A DNA stretch of 64,000 bases from Saprospira grandis str. Lewin (GCF_000250635.1 NC_016940.1:1480995-1544994), one strand, 5' to 3'. Shown: positions 16,518 to 25,122, numbered from the stretch's first letter. The notes: generated by a model not told the origin, from the letters alone. Numbers and translations: made by a program.

Positions 16518-17558
16518 ATGTTTAGATCTACGGAACTACAGGCGGCGAAGCCGCCGCAGGCTGAGGGATGGACAGCAGTGGCCGAAGGCCAGACCAAACG
16601 GGCGAAGCCCGTGAAGGGCCGAGCGAACAGCGAGCTGCGATACAGCCCGACCCGCAGGCCCAAAGGGCCGAAGGGGCAGCCCCAAAAAAAGAAAAACTAC
16701 CTCTTCCTCCTCCTATTGCTGAGCAGTTTGCTATGGACCTCCTGCCGATCGGTTCCGAAGGGCTGGACGAGCTATCATCAGGGGAAATTTTGGTATAAAC
16801 ATAGCGGCCAGCAGCAGCGAAAAGGGCTGCGGCTGCCCAAAGAAGGGGACCAACTAGAGATTAGTTATAGCATTTGGAAGGGCGATAGTTTATTGTTGAG
16901 TTCGGCAGATCAGGCGGTGCCCGTATTGGTTGAAATGCCTTCGGCAGAAGCGCACAACTTATTCACAGAGGCCCTGAGTTTGATGGCCGAGGGCGATAGT
17001 TTGGAGGTATTGGTCTTGGCCAAAGCGGCTGCCGATATCTTGGGCCCCTATGCGGCAGAATTTGGAGAAAAAGAGCGAGTGCGCTTTGGCTATCGGCTCA
17101 AAACATTAAAAAGCCAGGCGCAGCTAGCGGCCGAAATTGAGGCCGAGCGGGCCCGCATTGCCCAGCGGCGGCAGTGGGTACAGGCAGAATTGGCCAAAGA
17201 CAGCAGTTTGAGTCAGTTAGGGGGGCGAGCTGCCGAGGGAATAAGATTTGAAAAGCTAAAGTCCACAAAAGGTCCAAAACTTCAGCTTGGGCAGTTGGCC
17301 CAAATCCAATATATTTGCCTGCTACCTAATGGCGACATCATAGATGACAGTTTCTTGAACATGCGTCCGATTTGGGTAGAGCTAGGCGACTTAAAAACGA
17401 TTCGGGGTTGGTCTTTGGCCCTAGAAGAATTTGCAGAAGGCGAGCAGGGGCTCATCTATCTCCCTTCGGCTTTGGCCTATGGGGCCTTGGGCAATCCGCC
17501 CTTTGTGCCGCCTCATAGTCCCCTTATATTTTATATAGAAGTACTGACTACAAAATAA
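16518..17558 (+). CDS. FKBP-type peptidyl-prolyl isomerase-like lipoprotein whose 5' end is a Family 1 repeat
   Basis: The C-terminus is a clear FKBP ending: GEQGLIYLPSALAYG then NPPFVPPHSPLIFYIEVL. A lipoprotein signal KKKNYLFLLLLLSSLLWTSC begins at about residue 57 of the longest frame, right after the repeat's CCCCAAAA end. The only in-frame ATG is 16518, upstream of the repeat; between it and the signal there are only two GTG codons (around 16578 and 16614). So translation must start in, or read through, the repeat. The start is therefore uncertain, and the frame given is the longest. The middle has a Glu/Ala/Arg helix. It follows its paralogue by 9 bp. Confidence 0.75.
   Translation: MFRSTELQAAKPPQAEGWTAVAEGQTKRAKPVKGRANSELRYSPTRRPKGPKGQPQKKKNYLFLLLLLSSLLWTSCRSVPKGWTSYHQGKFWYKHSGQQQRKGLRLPKEGDQLEISYSIWKGDSLLLSSADQAVPVLVEMPSAEAHNLFTEALSLMAEGDSLEVLVLAKAAADILGPYAAEFGEKERVRFGYRLKTLKSQAQLAAEIEAERARIAQRRQWVQAELAKDSSLSQLGGRAAEGIRFEKLKSTKGPKLQLGQLAQIQYICLLPNGDIIDDSFLNMRPIWVELGDLKTIRGWSLALEEFAEGEQGLIYLPSALAYGALGNPPFVPPHSPLIFYIEVLTTK
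16539..16688 (+). repeat. Family 1 intergenic element, subtype 1, inside the 5' end of a gene
   Basis: Starts AGGCGGCGAAGCCGCCGCAG, then GAGGGATGGA, GGCCGAAGGCC, GGGCGAAGCCC, the core GGGCCGAGCGAACAGCGAGC and GGGGCAGCCCCAAAA. It has no stop in the frame of the FKBP gene. Confidence 0.88.
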
Positions 17559-17564
17559 AAACAG

Positions 17565-18608
17565 ATGATCAATCGCTTTTGGAAATACGGCCCTATGGGC
17601 CTGCTTTTTTTGCTCCTCATGGCCTGTTCGGCAGAGCGTTCGGCCCAGCAGAAAATCAAGGAATTGGAAGAGCGGGTGGCGGCCAGTTTGGAAGAGCAGC
17701 AACAAAACGTCTTGGTCAAAGACAGCTTGCTTGGCCAACTACTATTTGCCTATGCCGACTATAGCCAGCAATTTAAGGACGATCCGCAAACGCCCATTTA
17801 TCTCTATAAAATGGGTAGTTATTACTATCGGATGCAAAACTGGAAAGAAGCCAGCAAACATTTAGAGATGGTCATTGACCAATTTGAAGACAGCAAAGCC
17901 TATCCCGAAGCCCTCTTATTGGCGGCCTCGATCTATGATAGTCCGCATGATCGAAACAATGAGCGGGCGGGACAGCTCTATGAAAAATACCTCAAGGCCT
18001 TTCCGAATGGAGAAGGACGGGCCACCGCCGAATTCTTCTTTAAGCCTGCAGAAGAAAAAATGGAAGCTCGGATTGGCGAGATGCAAAAGCAACTTCGCTC
18101 GGGCCCCAAAGGGCAATTGGATAGAGCCATGGCGCATAAACTCGTGCGGCAGTACCTGCATTATACCCGCAACTACCCCAGCAGCGAATTTAGTCCGGCC
18201 TACTGCTTTGAAGGCGGAAAACTGGCCTCTAGCATTGGGGAAAGCTATGATGCCGTACAGCTTTGGAAGCGAATTTATGAGCAATATCACGACTTTCATC
18301 TCTATCCGCAGACCCTTTTGCAATTGGCCCTAGAATATGAGCAGAAGATGCCCATTTTCATGCAGCAATATCAAAGAAAAAAGGAGTTTCGCTCGAAGAT
18401 GCATGCCGATTTTGAGCTCGAGAAGCTCACGGAAATCAATTGGACCGAAGAAGCCCGCAAAATGTATGAGGAGTTTTTGGAGAAATACCCAGAGCATGAG
18501 CTTCGCCCGCAGGTAGAGGCCTCCCTAAAGCTCTTGGGCAAAGACCCCAATGAAGTGGTTCAGAATTTTAGAATGCAGGTGGATAGCCTCCGAAGATTGC
18601 AACAATAA
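17565..18608 (+). CDS. TPR lipoprotein, BamD/YfiO-like
   Basis: 347 residues. A lipoprotein signal ends LLMACSAERS near residue 21. TPR-like helices follow: DPQTPIYLYKMGSYYYRMQN, WKEASKHLEMVIDQF, RAGQLYEKYLKAFPNG, and a C-terminal pair ARKMYEEFLEKYPEH. The overall shape recalls BamD-type outer-membrane assembly lipoproteins or tol-pal YbgF-like proteins, though no diagnostic motif is present. It begins 6 bp after the FKBP gene and ends 1 bp before prmC, so all are one transcript. Confidence 0.75.
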   Translation: MINRFWKYGPMGLLFLLLMACSAERSAQQKIKELEERVAASLEEQQQNVLVKDSLLGQLLFAYADYSQQFKDDPQTPIYLYKMGSYYYRMQNWKEASKHLEMVIDQFEDSKAYPEALLLAASIYDSPHDRNNERAGQLYEKYLKAFPNGEGRATAEFFFKPAEEKMEARIGEMQKQLRSGPKGQLDRAMAHKLVRQYLHYTRNYPSSEFSPAYCFEGGKLASSIGESYDAVQLWKRIYEQYHDFHLYPQTLLQLALEYEQKMPIFMQQYQRKKEFRSKMHADFELEKLTEINWTEEARKMYEEFLEKYPEHELRPQVEASLKLLGKDPNEVVQNFRMQVDSLRRLQQ

Positions 18609-18609
18609 G

Positions 18610-19422
18610 ATGAAGCCAGAAGCTGCTCAAAACCGCTTGGCCCAAGCCCTACTTGCCCTTTATGAAGAGCGAGAAGCCAGCACCATTGCCCGCTATATCT
18701 ATGAGGACTGTTGGCGGGGCAAAACCCTAAGGGAAGAAGATTATTTGGCCCTAGAAAGCCGCTTATTAGCCGCTGAGCCCTGGCAATACGTAGTGGGATC
18801 AGCTGAGTTTTATGGCTATTCTTTTGCCGTCAATTCCGCCACCCTGATTCCAAGGCCCGAAACCGAGGAACTGCTTTACTGGATATTGCAAAGAGAAAAT
18901 AAGCAGGCTCCTCTTAAGGTCCTAGACATTGGTACGGGCTCGGGCTGTATGGCCATTAGTTTGGCCAAAAGAGCCCCCAATTGGCAAGTTTATGCCTTAG
19001 ATTATAGCGCTGCGGCCCTAGAGCTTGCCCAACAAAATGCGCAGCAGTTGGGAGCCAATGTTCAATTTATGGAACTAGATATTTTGGCCAAGGAAAACTG
19101 GGCCCAGCTGGCTGATTTTGACCTCATCATGAGTAATCCGCCTTATATCGCCCCTTCCGAGGCCAAAAGCATGGCCGCCAATGTGCTCGATTATGAGCCG
19201 CATATGGCCCTCTTTACGGAAACAGAGGATCGGCTCGTTTTTTATCGGGAGATTGTTCAACTTTGCCAAGGAAAGGCCCTTAAAGAAGGCGGCAGCCTCT
19301 ATTTTGAAGCCAATACCTTTTCGGCCCAAGAGATTGCCGAACTCATGCGGCCTAGCCTTCAGGAAGTGCAGATTATGCCCGATCTAGAAGGCCGTCCCCG
19401 TATGCTTAGCGGCAAAAAATAG
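18610..19422 (+). CDS. prmC: Peptide chain release factor N5-glutamine methyltransferase
   Basis: 270 residues from ATG 18610, one base after the TPR gene stop; an upstream frame to 18550 overlaps that gene. The SAM-binding motif VLDIGTGSGCMAISLAK lies near residue 105 and the diagnostic SNPPYIAPSE near residue 175. The N-terminal helical domain ends in SATLIPRPETEELLYW. PrmC methylates the Gln of the GGQ motif in release factors; a target, prfB, is 4 kb away. Length matches the family. Confidence 0.95.
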   Translation: MKPEAAQNRLAQALLALYEEREASTIARYIYEDCWRGKTLREEDYLALESRLLAAEPWQYVVGSAEFYGYSFAVNSATLIPRPETEELLYWILQRENKQAPLKVLDIGTGSGCMAISLAKRAPNWQVYALDYSAAALELAQQNAQQLGANVQFMELDILAKENWAQLADFDLIMSNPPYIAPSEAKSMAANVLDYEPHMALFTETEDRLVFYREIVQLCQGKALKEGGSLYFEANTFSAQEIAELMRPSLQEVQIMPDLEGRPRMLSGKK

Positions 19423-19429
19423 GAAGGCT

Positions 19430-20011
19430 ATGAGCATGTATTTTTTTCGCCCACCTTTTATCCCCAAGGATAAACATGATGATTTGGCGGTAGATATTTT
19501 GGCCCAAACGGAGGCCGAAATTTGGCTGCCCTTTGCCCATGAACTGCTAGAGTGGTTGCAAGATCGCAACTGGCCTGTTGCGCCCCTAATTGCGGAGGTA
19601 TTAAAGGAGGAATTGCCCCAGCTAGAAAAAGAAATAGCCCATATTCTGCAAACAGAAGATGGGCATTGGAAATATGATCTCTTAATGCTTTTTGGGCCCG
19701 ATTGGCCCCCTAGCTGGCGGCAGATGCTCGCCCCTTTGGTCTTTCGGCCCTCTCGGCTCGATTGGGAGGCAGAGGTGGACCAAATTGCCAGCGAAATCTA
19801 TTTTGACCCCTTCGATATGGAAGAGGTGCAGGGCCTGAGTTGGCGCCCCATGGAAGAGGGGCACCCTCTGGCCGAAAAATTACAAGAACGCTTCTCCACA
19901 GAGCTGCTCGCTAGCCAAGAAGAGCCCAAGAACTGGCCCAAATGGCGGGGCCGCCTACAATTTGAATTGGCCAAAGAATTAGGCCTAGATATTTTGGTGC
20001 ACTATCACTAG
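19430..20011 (+). CDS. DUF5071-domain protein
   Basis: 193 residues, cytoplasmic. The N-terminal 85 residues match what I recall of DUF5071: IPKDKHDDLAVDIL, then ELLEWLQDRNWPVAPLIAEV. The C-terminal half is acidic, rich in Trp and Pro, with no known motif. It follows prmC by 7 bp. Its last four bases overlap the end of the convergent SUI1-type gene. Function is unknown. Confidence 0.75.
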   Translation: MSMYFFRPPFIPKDKHDDLAVDILAQTEAEIWLPFAHELLEWLQDRNWPVAPLIAEVLKEELPQLEKEIAHILQTEDGHWKYDLLMLFGPDWPPSWRQMLAPLVFRPSRLDWEAEVDQIASEIYFDPFDMEEVQGLSWRPMEEGHPLAEKLQERFSTELLASQEEPKNWPKWRGRLQFELAKELGLDILVHYH

Positions 20012-20349
20012 TTGCCCCCCGATCGCTTTGTCTGGCTATAGCCCCATTTCTTGAGCAATTCTAGCACTTTTTCCGCCTGTTTTCCCTGCACAATAATTTC
20101 CCCATCCTTGGCGCTTCCGCCCACACCACAACTGGCTTTCAGCTTTTTGCCCAAGGCCTTGAGATCCTCCTCTGGCCCTACAAATCCAGTGACCAAAGTG
20201 ACTTCCTTTCCGCCTCTTTTCTTGCGGTCAATTTGCACTCTTAGGCGCTGCTGCTGTGGGGGCAACAACTCCTCCTCCAAAGGCTCATCATTCCATTCAA
20301 AATTGGGATCTGTCGAATAAAAATTGAGTTTTTTCTTCTTCTTTGCCAT
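20008..20349 (-). CDS. SUI1/YciH-type translation factor
   Basis: 113 residues from ATG 20349; the frame to 20442 runs through a Family 1 repeat and is rejected. After a basic start (MAKKKKK), the SUI1 fold is shown by RKKRGGKEVTLVTGF, KKLKASCGVGGSAKDGEI and the closing VLELLKKWGYS. This is the bacterial eIF1-like family (YciH), thought to affect start-codon fidelity. Convergent with the DUF5071 gene, overlapping by 4 bp. Confidence 0.92.
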   Translation of the reverse strand: MAKKKKKLNFYSTDPNFEWNDEPLEEELLPPQQQRLRVQIDRKKRGGKEVTLVTGFVGPEEDLKALGKKLKASCGVGGSAKDGEIIVQGKQAEKVLELLKKWGYSQTKRSGGN

Positions 20350-20366
20350 CTTCCTTTCTGATTTAA

Positions 20367-20525
20367 TTTTTTTTGGGGCTGCCCCGCCCTGCGGGCGGGT
20401 CGGGCTGTGTCGTGGCTCGCAGGTCTGCTCGGCCCTGCGCAAAATTCGCTACGCTCATTTTGCTGGGTCTGCGGCTGCGCCGCACCACTTTCCATCCCTC
20501 AGCCGACGGCCCTTCGGGCCTATTT
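20367..20525 (-). repeat. Family 1 intergenic element, subtype 1
   Basis: Plus strand starts TTTTTTTTGGGGCTGCCCCG, palindromes GCCCTGCGGGC, AAAATTCGCT...TCATTTTGC, GCGGCTGCGCCGC, GGCCCTTCGGGCC, linker CCATCCCTCAG. The CCCCAAAA end is 18 bp from the SUI1 gene start. Confidence 0.88.
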
Positions 20526-20572
20526 CCAAGCTAAGGGAGTATTGGACCAAAGCTTGGCCAAAACAAATAAAA

Positions 20573-20608
20573 AAAGGTCGAAAATGCAAATTTGCATAAT
20601 CGACCTTT
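20573..20608 (-). terminator. Terminator of the tRNA-Leu transcript
   Basis: AAAGGTCG and CGACCTTT pair, with an inner ATGCAAATTTGCAT palindrome, followed on the minus strand by a T-run. It starts 4 bp past the tRNA 3' end. Confidence 0.8.
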
Positions 20609-20611
20609 AAG

Positions 20612-20695
20612 TGCCTCGGGCGGGACTCGAACCCGCACGGTGTCGCCACCACAGGATTTTGAATCCAGCGCGTCTACCAATTTCGCCACCAAGGC
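20612..20695 (-). tRNA. tRNA-Leu (anticodon CAA)
   Basis: An 84-nt class II tRNA. On the minus strand the acceptor GCCTTGG pairs with CCGAGGC plus discriminator A. The D arm contains GGTAGACGC, the anticodon loop is TTCAAAA (anticodon CAA), a variable arm TGGTGGCGACACC follows, and the T arm is GCGGGTTCGAGTCCCGC. CCA is not encoded. The anticodon stem has a U-U mismatch at 28-42. It reads UUG codons. Confidence 0.93.
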
Positions 20696-20768
20696 TAGAG
20701 AAAAACTTTGTTGCTTCCCTTTGGAAGCGTTGCAAATATAAGGCGGTTTTTCTTATTTCCAAATTTAT

Positions 20769-21299
20769 TTAGCCCATTTCCTCTATTTTTTTCAAATTTT
20801 CTTTGATTCGGGCCAAATACTTCCGCTTATAGTGGTAGTCTAAAACGGGTTCAAGCAATTGATTTTCTTTATTTTGGGCCAAATCATAGGCCTCAATGGC
20901 CTGTTTGATATTTTCTTTCAACTTTTTTTCAAAAGCCTGAATATCGGCTAAAATAGTTTGGTAAGCTTGGGCATCGAAATCAAACTGCAGCTCCATGATG
21001 GTTTCGTTAATCTCCATCATCTCCATCAAAAAAGCTTGCGGAAGGGCTGCATTTTGCCCTTCCTGCAAGAGTCCATGCAATTCTAAGATATAGCGCAGGC
21101 GGCTATCAAATGCTTTAAGGACCTTATAAGCTTTATTGTTGAGCGTAGACTTTTCTAGGGCCTCTTCTTGTTCTTTCTCGCTACTTAGGCTATGAAAATC
21201 GGGATGAAAGCGCTTGCTCATTTGCAAATATTTGCGCTTGAGAGCTTTTTCATCCAAACTAAATTGCCGGGGCAGTTCATAAAACTCAAAGTAATCCAT
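20769..21299 (-). CDS. hscB: HscB co-chaperone of iron-sulfur cluster assembly
   Basis: 176 residues. The N-terminal J domain starts DYFEFYELPRQFSLDE and carries the HPD motif in KRFHPDFHSL near residue 31. The C-terminal part is the three-helix HscB domain (PQAFLMEMMEINETIMEL). HscB delivers the IscU scaffold to the HscA/DnaK chaperone. The start overlaps the stop of the reductase gene by one base (TAATG), so the two are translationally coupled, linking electron supply and cluster assembly. Confidence 0.92.
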   Translation of the reverse strand: MDYFEFYELPRQFSLDEKALKRKYLQMSKRFHPDFHSLSSEKEQEEALEKSTLNNKAYKVLKAFDSRLRYILELHGLLQEGQNAALPQAFLMEMMEINETIMELQFDFDAQAYQTILADIQAFEKKLKENIKQAIEAYDLAQNKENQLLEPVLDYHYKRKYLARIKENLKKIEEMG

Positions 21300-22318
21300 T
21301 AGAATCCGTTTACGCCGTTTACAGTAGTATATTTAAATTGGACCTTCTTTTCGGGATGAATAATTTTGAAGGCCGATTGGACCATCAGGGTGGCCTCATG
21401 AAATCCGCAGAGGATCAGCTTAAGCTTACCGGGGTAGGTATTGATATCGCCAATGGCAAAAATGCCGGGAACATTGGTGCTATAGTCAAAGGTATCTACC
21501 TCAACTGCAGAACGGTTAATATTTAGTCCCCATTCGCCAATTGGGCCCAATTTGGGCGAAAGGCCAAAGAGCGGCACAAAATGCTCGGTCTCCAACCAAT
21601 AATTATCGGCTCCTTTTTGCTTAATTTCTACGCCTTGCAGCTGCTCCTCTCCTTTTAGGCCAACGACCTGAGATTCTGTGAGCAGTTTAATGCGGCCAGC
21701 TTCTGCCAATTGTTCTACCTTTTCTACAGAATCTAGTGCTCCTCTAAAGCCTTTGCGGCGGTGGACCAAGGTCAATTCTTTGGCGACATCCGCTAAGTAG
21801 ATGGTCCAGTCTAGGGCAGAATCCCCCCCACCGGCAATCACTACTTTTTTATCGCGATAAAACTCGGGCTCACGGATGATGTACTCTATTCCACGGTCCT
21901 CAAAGTCGGCAATATTAGAAATTGGGGGTTTGCGGGGGGCAAAGCAACCCAAACCGCCAGCAATGGCAATCACGGGCGCAATATGCACGGTCCCTTTATG
22001 GCTAGTGAGTTTGAAGCGGCCATCTTCTAGGCGTTCAATTTCTTCGGCTCTTTCGCCTAGGGTGAAGCCAGGATTAAAGGGCTCGATTTGCTTCATTAGG
22101 TTATCGATCAGATCGCCAGCGAGCACATCGGGAAAGCCCGGAATATCATAAATGGGCTTTTTGGGATAAATCTCGGTCAGTTGGCCACCGGGCTGAGGAA
22201 GGTAGTCAATTAGGTGACAGCGAAGCTTGAGCAAGCCCGCTTCAAAAACGGTAAATAGGCCCGTTGGTCCAGCACCGATAATTAAGATATCGGTTTCTAT
22301 TACTTTATTTTCAGACAT
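21299..22318 (-). CDS. Ferredoxin--NADP reductase, thioredoxin-reductase-like type
   Basis: 339 residues. FAD-binding motif DILIIGAGPTGLFTVFEAG near residue 10, then LPQPGGQLTEIYPKKPIYD, and the NADP-binding motif VVIAGGGDSALDWTIYLA near residue 160. The CxxC disulfide of thioredoxin reductase is absent, and the C-terminal FAD motif GIFAIGDINTYPGK is present, which marks the Bacillus/Chlorobium type ferredoxin reductase. It reduces ferredoxin or flavodoxin with NADPH. Coupled to hscB. Confidence 0.92.
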   Translation of the reverse strand: MSENKVIETDILIIGAGPTGLFTVFEAGLLKLRCHLIDYLPQPGGQLTEIYPKKPIYDIPGFPDVLAGDLIDNLMKQIEPFNPGFTLGERAEEIERLEDGRFKLTSHKGTVHIAPVIAIAGGLGCFAPRKPPISNIADFEDRGIEYIIREPEFYRDKKVVIAGGGDSALDWTIYLADVAKELTLVHRRKGFRGALDSVEKVEQLAEAGRIKLLTESQVVGLKGEEQLQGVEIKQKGADNYWLETEHFVPLFGLSPKLGPIGEWGLNINRSAVEVDTFDYSTNVPGIFAIGDINTYPGKLKLILCGFHEATLMVQSAFKIIHPEKKVQFKYTTVNGVNGF

Positions 22319-22469
22319 AAATGTATAATTCTTCTTAATTCAGCCGCAAAGCTCGCAAAAAAAATAGAGTTCTAAAAGGAATTTGAGCACTGCTTTCGTT
22401 CCTATTTAGATTCATTCTTAGCTAGAACAATAAGGGCTGGGCATTGTTTGTTTTGGGCCAGTTATTTTT

Positions 22470-22632
22470 GCGGTTTTGCAGGGCCGAAGGCCCGCAGGCT
22501 GAGGGATGGATAAGGGGGGCCGAAGGCCAGACCGAGCTTTTTGAGCAAAGCGAAAAAAGCGAAGGGCCGAGCAGACCTGCGAGCCCTGACACAGCCCGAC
22601 CCGCCCAAAGGGCGGGGCAGCCCCAAAAAAAA
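22470..22632 (+). repeat. Family 1 intergenic element, subtype 1
   Basis: Begins CGGTTTTGCAGGGCCGAAGG, linker CTGAGGGATGGA, palindromes GGCCGAAGGCC and GCTTTTTTGAGC-like AT-rich stem, core, CGCCCAAAGGGCG, end GGGGCAGCCCCAAAAAA near the prfB stop. 22319-22469 shows no gene. Confidence 0.88.
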
Positions 22633-22657
22633 GCAGTCTCTATAAAAGAAACTGCTT
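22630..22657 (-). terminator. Terminator after prfB
   Basis: AAGCAGT and ACTGCTT pair around a 13-nt loop; on the minus strand a run of T from the repeat end follows directly. Confidence 0.65.
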
Positions 22658-22664
22658 CTTACTT

Positions 22665-23748
22665 TTAGATAGCTTTGAGGGCCATCAGGCTAGCCTTCAG
22701 AAAATCGTTTAGATCGCCATCGAGTACTTTTTTGGTATCATGGCTTTGATAATTGGAGCGATGGTCTTTAATTCGGCGGTCATCGAGGACATAAGAGCGA
22801 ATTTGCGAGCCCCATTCAATTTTCTTTTTGTTGGCCTCTAGGGCGTCTTTTTCGGCTTGGCGGCGTTGAATCTCTAGTTGATAGAGTTCGGAGCGCAACA
22901 TTTTGAGGGCTTTTTCGCGGTTCATATGTTGCGAGCGTTCTTCTTGGCACTCCACCACAATGCCCGAGGGCAAATGGCGCAGGCGCACGGCCGATTCCGT
23001 TTTATTGACATGTTGTCCACCCGCTCCGCTAGCGCGGAAAGTATCCCATTCGATATCGGCGGGATTGACTTCAATCTCGATACTATCATCGACCAGAGGG
23101 TAGACAAAAACCGAGGCAAAAGAAGTTTGGCGTTTGCCTTGGGCATTGAAAGGGCTGGGACGGACCAGGCGGTGCACCCCATTTTCGTATTTGAGGAGGC
23201 CATAGACAAAAGCGCCATCAATTTCGATACTGACCGATTTGACTCCAGCCACATCGCCATCTACACGGTGCAATTCGCTATGTTTAAAACCTTCTTTTTC
23301 GGCCCACATCTGGTACATACGAAGCAGCATACTGGCCCAATCGCAACTTTCTGTTCCGCCTGCGCCTGCTTGAATTTTGAGGATGCAAGAAAGCTCATCT
23401 TCGGCTTCATTGAGGGTGGCTCGAAACTCTAAGTCATCAATTGCTGTTAAAGCTTTTTGGTATTGTTCTTCGACCTCCTCCTCCGAGACCTCCTCTAGCT
23501 GATAGAAGTCAAAAAGGACCTGCAAATCTTCTAGATATTCGGCGGTAGCTTCATAGCGTTTAACCCAATGCTCTAGGCCTGCTATTTTTTTTAGAATTTG
23601 TTGCGCCCGCTCGGCATCTGTCCAAAAATTGGGGTCGTAAGTATGTTTTTTTTCTTCTGTTAACTGCATTTTCCGATTGGGGACGTCAAAGATACCCCCT
23701 AAGAAGACTCAAACGAGTTTGCAGCTGATCCAATTGGTCGCTAGTCAT
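22665..23748 (-). CDS. prfB: Peptide chain release factor 2, expressed by +1 frameshift
   Basis: The gene is in two frames. Codons 1-20 run from ATG 23748 ([10 protein letters not shown]...) to CTT 23689, followed by an in-frame TGA at 23688-23686. The slip site AGGGGGTATCTTTGAC matches the classical RF2 autoregulatory frameshift. Reading continues in the +1 frame from GAC at 23687, giving about 360 residues. The GGQ motif is in [20 protein letters not shown]2 reads UGA and UAA, so low RF2 promotes the slip and restores its own level. Annotating only the frame from 23669 misses the start. Confidence 0.95.
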
Positions 23749-23776
23749 AGAATTTATTTTTAATGAAAGGAAAGGC

Positions 23777-23784
23777 CAAAGATA
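23777..23784 (-). promoter_or_regulatory. Candidate -7 box for prfB
   Basis: TATCTTTG on the minus strand matches TAnnTTTG of Bacteroidota sigma factor, 29 bp upstream of the start. No good -33 box is seen. Confidence 0.4.
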
Positions 23785-23848
23785 AAAACTTTTGAAGAAT
23801 GCTGCTTTTTCTTTGGCCAAATAGGAAGATGGAAGGGGACAAAAAGGT

Positions 23849-23856
23849 TATCTTTG
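23849..23856 (+). promoter_or_regulatory. Candidate -7 box for the OmpA-family gene
   Basis: TATCTTTG, 53 bp upstream of the start; no clear -33 box. It is the divergent partner of the prfB box. Confidence 0.4.
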
Positions 23857-23908
23857 TGACAGTTTTCTGATCCCCCTAGAAAGTTAAGCTCTAAACTTGA
23901 ATTTATAG

Positions 23909-24967
23909 ATGCGTTTTTTTCTCTATACTCTATCCCTGCTTCTTTTGCCCCAGTTGCTTTTTGGCCAAATTGACCGAAAGCGCTACCGCTTTATTTCTAC
24001 CAACGAGCTCTTTTTTGAGTCGGGCTCTTTTGAGCTAGACGCCCAAGATAAGGCTGAGCTAAAGGCTTTGGTAGAAAAACTGTCTGGGGAAGAACTAGAA
24101 AAAATCATCATTCAGGCGCATACGGACTCTATTGGCAGTAGTTTGCACAATAATGAGCTGGCCCAAAATCGGGCAAATTCGGTGGCCCAAGAACTACTTT
24201 TGCAGGGCCTAGACAGCAGTTTTATTGATGTTCGGACCTATGGCGAGTTTAGCCCAATTGCCAATAATAACACCGAGGAGGGCCGGGCAAAAAACCGCCG
24301 CGTCTCCATTTATGCCTTGGCCCCCTACGACCCGAGCCGCTTTCGTGACAAATGCAAAATTAAGGGCCGATTAACCGACTCTAAAACCAATGCGCCCTTG
24401 GCCAATGCCCAGATCCTAATGGTTTGCATGGGCCGCCAAGATACCCTTTTTACGGATGCTGAAGGCTATTTTGAACAACTGCTGGGCGGCTTTAGACAAC
24501 TGGAGCTTCGGGCTTATGCCAAAAATTATTTCTTTGCCAATCGCCTGCTCAAAACGCCCGAAACAGACTCTATTTATCTCGATATTCAGCTAGAACCGGC
24601 CCTTTTGGGCGGCAAGGTGCAACTTTCTGACCTCTATTTTCAGGCCGGCACCGCAGAGCTTTTGTCCAATTCAGAAAAAGCCCTAAACGAAATTGCCGAT
24701 TTTATGCGCTATAATTCAACGCTCAAATTTGAGCTGGGCGGCCATATCAATAAACCCAACCGAGCCCCCGTTCCGCCCCAATCCCGCTCCTATCAACTCT
24801 CTGAAGCCCGCGCCAAGGCCGTTTATGACTACCTCATCCAAAAGGGCATCGCCGCCGAACGCCTAAAATATAGAGGCTATGGCAACTGGGAAATGATCCA
24901 CCCCCGCGCCCAAACTGCCCTAGAACAACAACTCAACAGAAGGGTAGAACTCAAAATTATCCAATAA
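23909..24967 (+). CDS. OmpA-family outer-membrane protein with two OmpA domains
   Basis: 352 residues with a signal peptide (about 1-19, ending LLFGQ). The first OmpA domain spans about 25-140 (IIIQAHTDSIGSS; RAKNRRVSIYAL). The middle, about 150-225, is a carboxypeptidase-regulatory-like beta sandwich (KGRLTDSKTNAPLANAQILM). The second OmpA domain spans about 240-350 (LYFQAGTAELLSNS; YRGYGNW; LNRRVELKII) but its HTD motif is replaced by GHINKPN. OmpA domains hold the outer membrane to peptidoglycan. No beta barrel is present. Confidence 0.88.
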   Translation: MRFFLYTLSLLLLPQLLFGQIDRKRYRFISTNELFFESGSFELDAQDKAELKALVEKLSGEELEKIIIQAHTDSIGSSLHNNELAQNRANSVAQELLLQGLDSSFIDVRTYGEFSPIANNNTEEGRAKNRRVSIYALAPYDPSRFRDKCKIKGRLTDSKTNAPLANAQILMVCMGRQDTLFTDAEGYFEQLLGGFRQLELRAYAKNYFFANRLLKTPETDSIYLDIQLEPALLGGKVQLSDLYFQAGTAELLSNSEKALNEIADFMRYNSTLKFELGGHINKPNRAPVPPQSRSYQLSEARAKAVYDYLIQKGIAAERLKYRGYGNWEMIHPRAQTALEQQLNRRVELKIIQ

Positions 24968-24972
24968 TATTC

Positions 24973-25005
24973 AAGCAGTTTCTTTTTGAAGAGACTGCTT
25001 TTTTT
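24973..25005 (+). terminator. Terminator after the OmpA-family gene
   Basis: AGCAGTTTCTT pairs with AAGAGACTGCT around TTTG, followed by TTTTTTT. Confidence 0.85.
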
Positions 25006-25009
25006 GGGC

Positions 25010-25122
25010 GTTACTCCTTTCAGTCGTCGAACTGCGGCTTGCAGCCTTGTTGTCGCCTCGCTGCGCTCGTCGGCGGTTACTCCCTTCGGTCGTCGAACTG
25101 CGGCCTGAAGGCCTTGTTGTCG
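25010..25122 (-). repeat. Family 3 repeat, two units
   Basis: Units of about 47 bp at 25010-25055 and 25076-25122. On the minus strand each reads CGACAACAAG, a variable palindrome (GGCCTTCAGGCC or GGCTGCAAGCC), CGCAGTTCGACGAC, then GGAGTAAC. They sit just beyond the CCCCAAAA end of the Family 1 copy at 25139-25290. Confidence 0.8.

Noticed and set aside
22878-23432. 184-residue plus-strand ORF opposite prfB
   Set aside because: Antisense to conserved RF2 sequence, no motif.
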